Below are positions 1 through 14,000 of a stretch of 64,000 bases of DNA, piece by piece (position 1 is the stretch's first letter; each line of letters starts with the position of its first letter). The position numbers and the translations under genes are program-made. A model generated the notes under the pieces. The model had not been told where the DNA came from. It made no database searches and saw only the letters and a program-made list of their open reading frames with translations. Source of the DNA: Macrotrachela quadricornifera (lineage: Eukaryota > Rotifera > Eurotatoria > Philodinida > Philodinidae); assembly GCA_022393335.1 (NCBI GenBank), contig JAJEKB010000238.1:217630-281629 (forward strand). Reading direction: 5' to 3'.

Positions 1-1554
1 AATAATCAATGGCCAAATTTATTTGACATCTATTTTTTATCACCAACAACACGTCTTGCTCAAACATCAACTAGTACAACAAGTGATGATGATCTTATTT
101 TCTATGTAACACGTAGAATTCATGATGAGTTTCCACATATATCGGTTAGTTGTTTTTTAATAAAATATATTTAAATGGAATAAAATATTATTTTTAGCAT
201 TCAGTTAAAGTTTTTCGTCACCATGATACAAAACGTCGACCAAAATTAGTAAAAATTTTTATTTAAAAAAAATTAATTTTTTTTTCCGAAAATTTCATTT
301 AATTTTAGGGTTTATCAGAATATGATTGGGAAGAAACAACAAATCTTAATTTTGTTCTTCATCAATTTGATTATACAGTAACAACAGCTGTTTGTATTAA
401 AACAAGTAATAAACATTTACAAATTATTAAACGTTTATCAACAGTAAAACAAAAACAAAAAGAAATTTATTTATTTAAAAAATAATTTTTTTTAGAGAGT
501 TTATGCTAGTCCATCACGTCGTGATATGGAAAATAAAGGAATAGAAGAAAAAATAACATATCCACATATTTATTTTACTGTCGATAATTTTGAAGATGTA
601 AAAAAAATTTCTTATATAAACGAATAAATAAATTGTTATTTTTCTAGACTTTTTGTGAAATGGTTGTGAACGAAGGTCAGATGGTATGTGTTGAATTAAT
701 AGCAAAGAATCCTGTTTTAAATGAAGCTAAAGTGTTATTTCTTGGTTCAATTAAATATGAAGCTTTAAAAAAAGTTTATGAAACTCGTGTATATATTTAT
801 ATGATATTTAAAAGAAAATCTTAAAAATTTAAAGAATGTTTTAGGCTACAACAGGTACTCGTGTTGCTCAACGAATGTCATTAGGAATGTATACAAAACG
901 ACGAGTAGAATTTGTTAGAATGCGTGGACCAAATGTAAATTTTAATTCTGTAGAAAAATAAATTATATTTAATAAGAATATATTATAGGGTAAAGGTCAC
1001 GCAGAAATGGCTGTTAGTCGATATCGATCGAATCAATCAGGTACATCAACACCTGAATTAAATGCAACAACACCTGTAACAAATGGTCCTGATGAAGAAA
1101 GTGTTCGTATAACAGAAAAGAAATTTTGTAAAATTGTTTTTTTCTTTTATAGTGGAATAAACGTCGTACAAATGAGAATAATTCGACTAGTGAAGAAATT
1201 CCACCAATTTTAAGACATCAACAACAGCAACAACAAAATGCATCTAATGTAGGAACACCTGAAGTTGAATCAACTGATATTCGACAAGGTTATTTTCAGA
1301 AAAAAAAATAATCTTTTTATTATTATTTATTATATTTTGTTTTTAAAGAATTATCTGATTATAATAGCGGTTTTCTTGGTCGTACATTAAATCAAGCTAT
1401 GAGTTGGGTACGTGGTTCAAATTCCCCTATTAATCCATCAAATGGAACACTTCCACTACAAACATGTCTTACATATTTAACATTACCTTGTCAATCAATT
1501 GTGAAAGATATTCTTGAATCAAATTCAGCACCTCTACTTACATCAATTCAATAA
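1..1554 (+). CDS. KIAA0930: KIAA0930-family protein, 3' part (5' end outside window)
   Basis: This conserved animal protein has no established biochemical role. Exons read as 1-144, 198-248, 309-443, 496-597, 648-788, 845-934, 989 to about 1110, about 1153-1288 and 1349-1554 (stop TAA 1552-1554). Family landmarks occur in order: DLIFYVTRR, YDWEET, YASPSRR, SIKYEALKKVY, RMSLGMY, VEFVRMRGP, GKGHAEMAVSR and, at the C-terminus, a YLTLP segment. The first exon is in frame from base 1, so the N-terminus lies upstream. The exon junction near 1100-1153 is the least certain: the obvious GT near 1128 breaks the frame, and a GT near 1105 restores it. The middle is a Ser/Thr/Gln-rich linker, as in relatives. 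Family assignment is by recalled motif similarity. Confidence 0.85.
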
Positions 1555-4500
1555 TCCAAAGATATTAAAAAAATCATTATGTGAACACTTTCATTTTTTT
1601 TTTCTATTTTCTTTATATATGTGTAATTTTTCTTCCATTGTATAGCGTTCATGTTAGATATCTGTGCAATATTTCTTTTTTTCTATTTCATTCCAATCCA
1701 GATTTTGTTTTTTTTAATTGGAAAATAAACAGTGATTTTATATATATATATACACACACACATCGATATTGTATTTTTTAAATGTTAATTTTTTAAAATT
1801 TTTTTAATTCTTAAGATATAAAAATTATACTTTCATAGAAATCGTAAATTTGTCTTTTATTATTCGTTACAATTCTAGATTAATTCGAGAATATTTATCC
1901 ATCATTTTCGGTTGCAAAAAAATACAATTAAATGAGACAAAATTTTTAAAATTATCTAGAACTAAATTATTAAACTTTATATTATTTATTCTTATTAGCA
2001 TGATTGATCTATAAATTGCTTTGATTTTAATTTATCTGCGCAAGATAAAAGAGAAATAAAATATCTTTTAATGGTAAGAGCATTATTTATATGCATACTA
2101 TGAGAAGTTCTCATGTTTCGTCTTTCATTCAGGAAACCTATATTCAATATTGAGTTGTGAATTTATGCTCGTCAGATATTTGATATATATCAAAGTTTCG
2201 AATTATAATTTAACACAATGCAGTAATGACGTAAGTTATTAAAATATTCTATTCATAAAGATTCGAACTTTAATTTTTAAATTTAAAAAAAAACAAAGTT
2301 AATCACCGCTATGAATATTACTTTATATTAACTTTTAACATAATTTACGCATCAATTAAATTAAATCATTCTAATTTTTCATTAAATTTGATGTAATAAA
2401 TATATAGTGTTTTTAATATAACATCAATTTTATCTATAGATCTTATAGCATGCATGGATTAGTGTTAACCAGCATCGTTTTATGCATTGATAAGTCCTAT
2501 TCGATATTAAAAAGAGTTTTTCAACTAAGACTCAAAACTGAATTTTTAACCACTGGAACATATTTCAAACTTTCACTTCAAGATCTAATGTCACGAAAGA
2601 AGTGTGACTATGCAAATATTCATTTTGAATATCATATGTAAAGTTTTTCTCTATCAATATATGCTGCCATATACTGCTTTAATTGATTGCTCATCGTTTT
2701 ATCGTTTCTATGTAAATTCAATTACTAAAATTGAGCAAAAAATCTGGAAATAATCTCATTAGGAAAATCACTATAAAACATCGTAATCGATGAATAAATT
2801 TCTTTAGTGTATGAATATAATAATACATATTCATTATATCAACAACAAAAGTGCTAGGATTAAATAGTTCTCATTGAGTTAACATTCAAATTTTGTTGAT
2901 CAAAAGAAAACATAAATATTCAAAAATGTTTCTTATTGATTCTAATACAACAAAAGACTTTCTATCAAATAAATATATCTGCACTGAAAGGAATATTATT
3001 TCAGATAGAAATGCAATCTTTCAAAGAGTCCTTCATATCGTGTTTTTATTTTTTCACTATCTTGAAAATCAAATATTATATTTATGATCTGTACATTTAG
3101 TTTTAATGCTTGAGAATATCTTTGGATGAAATAGATAGTTTACAATACTTAAGAAAAAAAACATCCATGTATGAAAGTCTTACTATGATATCCATCCTCA
3201 TCCTTACAACATGTTTCTTTGGCATAACTTCGGTTTTGAATCTTCTTTGAAAAATTCTTTTTGATAACGAGCGGACGTTTTTCAGTACATCAAATAATAT
3301 TGAAAGTAAATATAAAATGACACTTCTGATCTTGACATAAAAGCAAGATTTTAATGAATTGAATATGTTTTCGACAGTATATTCTATTTGCATAATTCTC
3401 TAATGCTGTTGTCTAAAAAGAAAAGAGTTCTCAGATTTGATTAATCATCAAATTCGTCTTAGTTAATTGGTTTGGACAAAGAAACAGATAGACTCAGTTT
3501 TTTTATGTAGATCATCTAAACACTTCTCTCTTTCACAATACGAAATATTGTCAAAAAAGAGGTTGAATTACTTTCAAAAATAGGATGTATTCAGTATGAA
3601 TGATTTATATCATCAATACTTGACTGTTACATTAATACAACGAATGTAGCTTGTTGCGTTAAAATCGATCGATTTAACATTGAGAAACATGTATGAAGTT
3701 ATTTTTCAAGCTAATTTCAGAACTGAATTCCTTCCGGTAATTTCCTTAGATCAAGTTTCTCTTGTTTCTATCGTTTCTCACCTTGGATTATTCTCATTTA
3801 TAGAGGCTGCTTTTTTCAGATTGGCTAACAATATCCTGCATTTTGACTGGTTTGATAGACAGATAAACAGACAAACCCACTCGTGCATAATAACCTTCCT
3901 CTATTCCAGAAAAGAGAATTATGAGAGAAGCTTATCAATGTAAACTACATTGTCTAAATATGTTCTTATTATATGTCAGATTGTTGTTTTGTTTAAGAAA
4001 TTTGATATACTTAAAAAAGAAAAAAGTAATTTCGATGGGCTGTGTATTTGATATTATGATATCTTTAGTAGTTAAAATTATAGTAGATATTTCTTTCGTT
4101 AGTCCTTGTGATTTATTATTTTGTAATCTGGCGAACTTAACGACATCACATCTGTTGATTATTTTTATTATTTTAGACTATTGTACTAATAACAATATGT
4201 TCCGCTCTATGGTTCAGGTAGTGATTAGCATTAATATTGAGCTTCATTCGAATTTAACAAATATGAAAGATACACTATAGTCATACACTGGATAAAAAGT
4301 TGCCAATTATGAATATTGTAATTTAATGGAAAATGTTTGCTTATCAAATTTAGCTTTTATACAAACCGAAATTATTCATTATGATGTAAGTACTTCTGAT
4401 TGTCATGATTTTCTTCTTTGTTGCTCTATTACTAATTTCTTTGATTTTTATGATCTAGAAACTTAATCTATATTATTGTATAGCAGATTAAAACATATCA

Positions 4501-6396
4501 ATTAGTGTGTATTATCCTCTATCTTATGTATTGGTGAGCAGGAATTGTTTTCTACCTATTCTACCAATACATTCTTATCTTTTTGGCTTACTTTAGACTA
4601 ACAATTTTTATTATAAAATGATAGCAGAAAATAATGAACATCAACACTCAACTATCAAGAAAAATATCCAAGGGGTTTTTATAACATATTAATTATGTTT
4701 AAGTTGGTCTAATATCAGCATAGTGGATAATGTATTGTTTAAAATTATCGATATTAATACAATGTGTATGTCAATGAAACTGAACATAAAGTCAAAACTA
4801 TCGAATATATTAAATAATTGACTTCTTTATATTCATATTTTTAATTAAAAAATTTAGTATTCTATGTAAATCTTTTTTATATACTCGAATAGTATTTCTC
4901 TTAAAGAAATAAAGAACTTATTTTGTTCTTTTGTTTTATCATTCATTGATTTTATTAGTCTCTCATTAAAAAAAAAGATCAAGAAAATTGTATAAAAATT
5001 ATCTATGAGAAACATATATAGTTTAAATTTTTTTTAAAACTAGGATGTAGCAAAATATATATATTGAAAGTTTATTGAACCTATTGGCCTAGTAAAAATC
5101 ATGTTGATAAGAAAAATTAAACAGCAAAACTTATGAGATTTAGATAGATATTGAAAGAGTTTAAGTGTATTTAATATTAGTACTATTTATATTTAGTTTT
5201 TGTTTACGATAAACAAATCAAGAGCTGTTAGCGTAATCTCAGTAGGATTAAAATGTAAAACATAATATACCTTTTGTTGCTGATACCCTAAAAAGTCGTC
5301 TTTTTTGTATATCTGCGTAAACTTCAACAAGAATATATTCCATAAATGCATTAACAAAATTTGAGTTTTATATGACCTTTCATAGTAACTTGAACCCGTC
5401 TATCACAGTATCGAACAGTCTTCAGATCAGCTTTTTCATGCCCTATGATAGTCTTGAAAGTTTGCCTGTGATCGATAATTAATCAATTATATACGAATTA
5501 ATCAATTAATTAAGACGTTTGTCATGATATGTGATCGATAATTTGCTAATTAGATACTAATTAATTAATTAAAATGTCTGTCACGAACTATGGGGGCGAA
5601 GGAAATGGGTGCAAATTTCTGCCTCTATATACTTCAATATCCTTTTTAGATTGCGTTTCATAAAAGAAAGAAAAGCAACTGTAGGATGAGACGGATGGTT
5701 CTAACAAAGTAAAAAGATGATATATATTAATGTAGAATTTTCTGAAAATATCAATCAGAAATTTTTTTAAATACCTTCGAATAACTACAGGATAAAGGCT
5801 TGCAAATATTTTCCTTTAGAAAGTAAAATATGTATGACATAAGCCTGTATAAAATCCAATAAAAAAAAATCAGTAGTTTAACTATTCATATTTTGCATGA
5901 TATTTTTATATAATATCTTATCAAAATTATTTATTCGATTTTAGATTTAAAGTTAGTTGTTACATAGAAAAACATGAAATTTATTCAACCTACACAAGGT
6001 TCATCTTTCTCACTTGTTTCGTTTGAGAATATAGGCATTTTTCTTGAAAACTTCAAATTAATCATATAACAATAAGATGGTCTTCTTTTAAAAAAAGGCT
6101 TCAAAAGAAGTTAACAATTATACTAAATCCATTGTTAATATTTGTTTTTTGTATTATTTTCTATCAATTTTAGGATTAAATCAAACAGATAGAAACTCTG
6201 TTAATAATCAAATTTCTACGAACATAACAACAAAGATCAAGTACTTTTTTTTTGTAGTAACAGATTTAATTTAACAAAAGAAGATATGAAAAATATCCAA
6301 TGTGAATATTATAATTAATGATCAAATGAATATACAATTTAAAAATTTATTTTCATTATTTTTTTCATTAAAATAAAAATTGTATAATTTTAGATA
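1555..6396. other. gene-poor stretch with diverged repeats
   Basis: No convincing gene was found in about 4.8 kb. Open frames are short and AT-driven. Three diverged copies of a roughly 40-bp core (near 2510, 3250 on the minus strand, and 3690) and a two-copy tandem repeat (5468-5588) are visible. Short coding-like stretches on the minus strand near 5280-5440 are interrupted and were not recognised. The 3' end probably holds the promoter or upstream noncoding part of the methyltransferase gene. Confidence 0.6.
5468..5588. repeat. two diverged tandem copies, about 60 bp each
   Basis: The first copy starts at 5468 and the second at 5531. Both open with GTGATCGATAATT, continue through an AATTAATTAATTAA-type tract and close with a variant of GTTTGTCATGA/GTCTGTCACGA. 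Divergence is substantial, so the duplication is not recent. Confidence 0.7.
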
Positions 6397-7886
6397 ATGG
6401 TTTCTAGACACTCGAGTGATGATAGTACTGATCAGCAATATTTTCAATCATATGATAAATTTCAAGTTCATGAATTAATATTACGTGATCGTCCACGTGT
6501 TACTGCATATTATGATGCTATTATGAATAATAAACATTTATTTGAAAATAAGGTATTTTTATAATTTATATCAATAAAATATATTTGAAAAAAAAAATAA
6601 CAACAAAATTAGGTTGTTCTTGATGTTGGTTGTGGAACAGGAATATTAAGTATGTTTGCTGCTAAAGCTGGTGCTAAATATGTTTATGGTGTTGATGCTT
6701 GTCCAAACATATGTCATTTAGCTGAAGAATTAATCAAATGTAATCGTTTACAGGGAAAAATTCAAATTATTAATAAACGTATTGAAGATATTGAAAATTT
6801 TCCTGAAAATATTGATATTATTATTAGTGAATGGATGGGTAAGTTTACAAGAAGAAATAAAAAAAATATTAAGATAATATTAAATAAATTTATTTAGGTT
6901 TTTATCTTTTTCATGAAAGTATGCTTGAATCAATAATATATGCTCGTGATAATTTTCTTGATTTATCATCTCGAAATTATGATATAACACCTGAACAAGA
7001 CGAATCAATCAGAGTTTTTCCATCACATGCTTATTTGGTTTGTTATTATTTATAATATTAAATAATATATATGTATAATATTTAGTACTGTGCACCATTT
7101 GTTGATCAACATATACGTATTGAATCAAATACAATGTGGAATGATTATTTTGATCTTAATATGTCACCTATTGTGCCATATATTAAAAATTCTAATCTTA
7201 ATGAATGTATTATTGAAACAATTGAACCATCTCAAATTGTTCATGAAGCTCAACTTATACAATCAATTGATCTTCGTACTATTCGAATTGATGATCTTCG
7301 TACAATGCGTTCATTTTGTGAATTTAATATAGATAATACATGTATTATATCAGGTTTTTGTTTTTGGTTTGATTGTTATTTTTCTTCAAATAATAATTCA
7401 TCTATATTACGTTCAACACGTTTAACAACAAGTCCATATTCAACAAAAACACATTGGAAACAAACGCTTGTCTTTTTACCTGAAGATATTTATCCATTAA
7501 AAGGTGATACTATACCAGTTGATATTATACTAAGACAATCATCAGAAAATCGACGACAATATCAATTAACTATATTTATTAAAAAAATCAAAGAAAAAGT
7601 AACAAATAATAATTATCTTAATGTTGATGATGAAAATTCTAATAATGAATTAAATAGTCGAAGAAGACAAAGACGACGTTCATCAACAATTTCATCAGAT
7701 AAAAGAATAATTATTGATAATATTTCAATGGATATATCAAAAAATAGTACTAGTAGTAATAGTGATGATGATGATGATGATTATAAAAATTTAAATGAAC
7801 ATCCTATTCCATGTTCATGTGATCGTGATAGATGCAAATTAATTAAAACAATTGTTGAAAAATATAATCAAAATATAATGGAATAA
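6397..7886 (+). CDS. type I protein arginine N-methyltransferase (PRMT6/PRMT1-like)
   Basis: Transfers methyl groups from S-adenosylmethionine to arginines of protein substrates. Exons 6397-6552, 6613-6838, 6898-7037 and 7086-7886 join in frame to 440 aa. Visible landmarks are the N-terminal [18 protein letters not shown] helix, SAM motif [13 protein letters not shown], the acidic ribose-binding position (VYGVDAC, Asp where many PRMTs have Glu), the double-E loop SEWMG...HESMLES with both glutamates present, and the THW loop (THWKQT). The last 90 or so residues are a Ser/Asn/Asp-rich tail not typical of the family. The start is preceded by TTTTAG|ATA, a 3' splice site 3 nt upstream of the ATG. 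The subfamily is uncertain: the THW region looks PRMT6-like but the YCAPF segment is atypical. Confidence 0.88.
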
Positions 7887-8085
7887 AAGAAAACAAAAAG
7901 AGAGTGTGCATTTAATATTTTTTTAAAGATATTTTTTTTTTATGGAAAAAAAAATTAACTCAATTGTTTGTGTGTGTATTTATAATAAATCTCGGGCATG
8001 TGTGTGTGCGCGTGTTTTTTATATTATTTAGACAGATTATGCTTTTATTAAGGTATTGCTTTGTTTTGTTTTTTTTTTCTAGATA

Positions 8086-11000
8086 ATGGATGATGATTTA
8101 AAAGAGATATGTCAAAATAAATCATCAAGAAAATCTCATAGAAAACCACGTCGATTAAATAAATCTAGTACTAAATCTTCTCAATTATCAGATCAAACAC
8201 AAATTTATTCTGAACAATTATCAAATTATATTGATGATGATATTTTAAATAAAATTATTAATGATTTAACATCGAATACAAATGATATACAAACATTATC
8301 AACACCATCAACTGTTTCATTATTAACAAAATCATTTTCTTCATTCGATGAAGATGATAAATCATCTCAATCGAATGAAAAATACGATTTAACTATTCGA
8401 AGAAAATCAATGGGTGAACAACGTCGTGATCATGTTACAAAACATTTAAAAGGTCTTTATGATCATTGTTTTGAATTTAATCAAAAACAAAATATTAATT
8501 TTAATTATGATAATTTAACTAATTGTAATAATAAACAAAAACAATTTTCAACAATATTATGGTAAATTGTAAATAAAAACAAAAAAAAAATTTTTTTTTT
8601 AATTTTAATTTCCAGGTATGAATTAAAAACATTTTTTAATGGAAGAAATTCATTAGATGAAAATGGTATTAAAATTGAACAACATTTAATTGATCGTCAA
8701 CGAAAAAAATCTCTTGATGAATTTTATAAATATTTTAATCAATGTCATTTTAAACAATCATACTGTCATCATATTCCAATGATTCAACGTTATTCTTTAT
8801 GTCATTTACATTTAAATCATTGTAATCATGTTGAAAAATATATGAAAAATTTATTTATTAAATGGGATTATATATTATCTTTATTTCCATCTTATGCAGC
8901 ACTTGAACAATATGATAAACGTTTTAATCCATTGACAAGAGAAGGAAGAATTTTTTATGAAAAATTAGGAATTTTTCAAGCATGGTTTAATTTACATACA
9001 GAAATTCATCGATTAATTAATGTCCTTGGAAAAATTATGACATGTACACAATGTCATATGTGGCCATATGGAACATATTTAACATCATTAAAATTTAATG
9101 AGAATTTTTCTCGTCCACAAACACCATCATCAACATCGAGTATTGAACAAAAAGATATTAATATTGAATCTTCATCAAATTCACCATCTCATGTAACAAC
9201 ACCGAATATAAAAACAAGACGACAAAATACATTAGCATCAATGTCAAGTATGGATAGTATACATCAACAACCATTAACAGCAGCATCATCATTAACAGAA
9301 TATTATTATAGGTAAAAATTAAGCAATATATCAATATATGTTTTCTTTTATGAAATAATTGAATTTGACAAAATTCAGTGTAAAACACGACGGAATTGTC
9401 TTTAAAGAAAATTAAATAAAATTTCTGTCTGCTTGAGAGAAACTGTTTACAGTTATTTTAATCATTATTGTTCTCTAACATCGGAGATATATCAATCCTT
9501 TCTATCTGCCAGCTTTTCCCACAGAAGTCAACATGCATTAATAATTATATTTCTTAGAAAATTAAAATACGACAATCATGCTAATGTATATTTACTTTAA
9601 AAACTAGTATGTATATTTAGATATGTTGATGATCAAGTAACACATGCTCGAATTGAATTTGTTGGAAGTATATTTCGTTCAAAACATGGTCCTTTATTAC
9701 AACGTTTACGTTATACATATCGAAAAGAAAAACGGACACATTCATCAACATTTGATGATACATTTAAAAATTCTTCACATTTTCTTCCAAATATTATTCC
9801 AAATGATTATTTATTAGATGCTAAACCTCATAAATTAATGGATGAATTTTTTATTCTTAATAAGCAATTACAAGAAATAAGAAATCCTAATCATAATAAA
9901 AAAAAGAAAAAATCGAAAGAAATCTATTCAAATATTCTTAATCGTTTTGAACAAAATCCAACATTAACATCAAGTACATTTTCAGCAACACCAGCACCAA
10001 CATTAGTTTTAAAAATCTTATCTCATGATAGAAGTATACTTAAACGTCAATCATATTTTCTTGATTATCTTGATCCAACAATGTATCCACATTTACCTGG
10101 ATCAACATTATTTCCTGATCCATGTTTATTTATTGATAATTCATTATTTGATTTTTATTCATCATTAAAAACTGATGAAAATATTTTAGTTGAAAAAATG
10201 TTAACTATATGTCATCGTCTTTATGATAAACATGTTTGGCATGATAATGGAAAATTTTCTGATATGTTTGATATATTTCATTTACCATCACTTTATCCAT
10301 ATTATGTTTTTCTTGTTCAAATACCATTAGATTTAATGTTTGCTTGGCAAAAATATCATCAAGATAGAAAAATTGAACAAACACCAACTACAGGTTATTA
10401 AAATTTTATCCTTTTAAAACAAACAAAGAAACATAGATTTTATATTTTAATTAAACATTCGAAATTCTATACACATTTAGTTTTGTTTTTATAAGTTTTT
10501 CAAGGACTTGAGCTTGTCATCTGTTTTCTTCGATTAAAAAAGTAAGAAGTTTAAGAAAGAAAACGCTCTGACATACTTGTTCCAATAAAAAAAAACCATT
10601 AAATATATACAATAAAGATTTTTGAATTATTTAGGTGCTCTACTTTTATTAATTGATGAATGTAAAATCTTGGTACATAGTGCAACATTAATTCGTCATT
10701 ATGTTAAATTAATGATTACAGATACATTTGGTATATTTTTTTTGAATACAATAATTTATTGTTACTTCCTTTTTTTAGAACAAGCCGAATTAGATTTACT
10801 TGAAAATGAAATAATTCAATTTGATCAAAATATAATTGATACAATAAATGAAATATTAAGTTATATTGAACGTTATATAGAAATATCATTACGTTTAAAT
10901 TTATTTCATAATTGTATTATTTTATTAAAAGATCAATGGAAATCATTAAAAAAATATTCAACTATGATGAATATTGAAGAAATTCTTGGTGAAAAATTTC

Positions 11001-14000
11001 TTAATATTTATTCAAATATAATTAAACATTATCATGAATATATTGATGTATTTCATCCAACAATATCATCAGATATAATTAAAGTTGATTATATAAAAAA
11101 GAAAATGCATAAAAAATATCAAAAAAAATTAACAATGAATATATTGCGTGAAGCAAAAATAATTTATGATGATTGTGGATTAACAATTAATATTTATTTA
11201 CAAAAACCTGTTTGTAAAAGATTTTTACTTATACTTAAAACAGCTGGATTTGAAAGAATTAAATTTGGTAAGAAAAATAAAATCATCAATATTGAAAAGA
11301 GAATTATTCAAAAATTTAATAAATATTTAATCTTTTCCGGTTCTTTTTTCTCTCATTATAGCTTCTGAAAATCAACATTATTATCAGAAATCTAATAACG
11401 ATGATTCATCTTTACGTAAATGTCTTCTCTTTGCTCCAGCTGAATATTTCGAAGATAATTCAAGTAAAATTCAATTAGTACGAATATTATCTTCTTCATT
11501 TCGTCTTGATACAAATAATAATCCATCTGCTGAATCAAATGATGATCAGCTATCTCCAACTACTATTCAACAACCATTAAATTCTCCATGTGAAAATTCC
11601 TCACCATTAGTTTATATTCTTTGCGTACCTATTGCAATTGAATTGGAATCTGAATGGCGTGGTATAACACATACAATACCAGAAAATAAAAACTTAATAC
11701 CAATATTACCATTACATACACATTGGAAAACAACAACAATATTTATACTAACACAACAAACAAATAATCTTGAAAAATTTGAAGAATCATTTAAAGATCG
11801 TTTATCAAAAATAAATATTCAACAAAAAGATTTATATAATTTTGAAACTAAAAAAACCCAATTCATACAAAAACGTTCATGTTTTGAAAAAATTGATAAT
11901 GCAATGAAAAATTTATCTCATTCAATATTAAGTTTAAGTAATTGTATTGCAAATAATGTGAAAAATCTTGAAAAACTTATTGAAAAAAATAATACTCGAG
12001 ATTATGTTGTAAGTAAAAAATTACATTAATTAAATATTATTTTGTTTAAAAAACATACTGAAAATATTTCGAAGATTAATGTAAACATAAGAATCATCAT
12101 TATTTTCAAACGATAATTAAATTAAATTCAATTTTTTTTCTTTTTTTAAAAGTTTAAACTGACTAACATTTAGTGTTCATAACACATAATTAGACTTTCC
12201 TTCTTTTTAGCTTATCTTCTAGTATTATAATACATAAGATCGGAAGCATTAAATTATCTTTAATAGTATCATTGGAAACAAAATCTGTAAATCATACTAT
12301 TCTAACCCTATTTTATTTTGTATTTATTAATCTTTACTAAAATAGTATATAAAATTTGATATACTATCTACAGAGATATTTATAACTTTCCTTTTTTTTT
12401 TATAAGATTGTCTTGAAATTTGAGTATTAATCTTCTTATAATAGATAAGATTTTCTTAAGCATATTTTTGTTTTTCTACTCTATATAGCATACAGAAGAA
12501 CGTGCATTTATATTTGGAATGGATATTATTCGTGAAGCAAGTTTTTATGCAACACAATGTGAATATGATACATTAAAAATTCAAGCTGAACGTCAATTAT
12601 CATTTGCAAATATTTGGTTAAATTTTGTTCGAAAAAAAAAATCTACAACAATATCATCAGAATATCATATAACAATACCAATGTGGTTATTACCTGGTAT
12701 ACATTTTCTTCGTCATATATGTTCATTAAAATTTACAAAACATATTAATAATGATTTATTTTCACAATTTTATTATAATATGAAACGAACAATTAACTAT
12801 TTAAATAATTCAAATAATAATAATCAAAATCAAAATTTTGATAATATACAATCAAAAGTACTTTTATATTCAACAAAAACTAAACATGGATATAATAGAA
12901 AAAGAAAAAAAAATTTACGATTAAATACAATTGAACAAATTGATCGTTTAGATAAACATATTGATAGACAACGTATTAAAGAAGGTCTTATTGGACAAAT
13001 AATATGTCTTAATAAAACATCAACATTATCGAAGAAAATGGAAGATGATTTAGCATATTTAAAAATACGAAATTTTCATAAATTAAATCTTCTTTCACGT
13101 GGACAATTTGCAACAAGTAAGAATTTAATATTTATGTAATAGAAAAAAAAAAATTATTGATTCTATTTTCGAGCGCCTTGCCAGATTCGAACCGTATATA
13201 TATTCATATGTCATGAATTTTTATTTGATAAAAAAGAATTTTTATATTTTCTTTAATGATGACTTTATTTTTGAATAGATTTTGGCGACTTTCTCCTCCG
13301 GAGGGAGACGCTCTAGCCGCTGAGCTAAAGGCGCATCAATTAGTTTTTTAAAACATTAATTTTTTATGGGGGTTTCCTTCTTTTTATACATAAACTTCTA
13401 AGAATTTTACTTAATGATATATCTGATAGATGACATTATTCATATATTACATTGATATTATAATCTATTATCAAATAATATTTTTCTTTCTTCTATTTAA
13501 TTTTTAGCTTATAAATGTACAGTAAATCGAGGTGATAAAAAAGAAATACTTTGTTATAAACAATATAAAATTCAACATAATGATACTAATGCATTAACTA
13601 AAGTCCTTGAACAACTTATTCCAATTATGCATATAACTCATGAAAATTTAATAAAATATCATGGCATTGCACTTGAACATGATCATATATTATTTTTTAT
13701 GGAATACTGTATTTATGGTACAATAGCTCAACTTTTACTTGGTACATCACCATCATTATCATCAAAAATGTATACAGATACATCTTATTCACCCACATCA
13801 CTTGTATGTTTAATAAATGATGCATCATTAGTTGATAATGGTATTATTCAAACACCTGATGGTTTTACATTTTTTCAAGAATTTCTTGTACAACGTTATT
13901 TACGTCAATTATTATCGGCTTTATCTCATTTACATGAAAAAGAAATAATTCATCGTGATATACGTAATGTTAATATATTTTTAGCTGATTCAACAAAACA

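Noticed and set aside
3680..4280. Pair of overlapping plus-strand frames of 87 and 119 codons
   Set aside because: Hydrophobic, AT-driven composition without a family match. Only the 40-bp repeat core inside is of interest.
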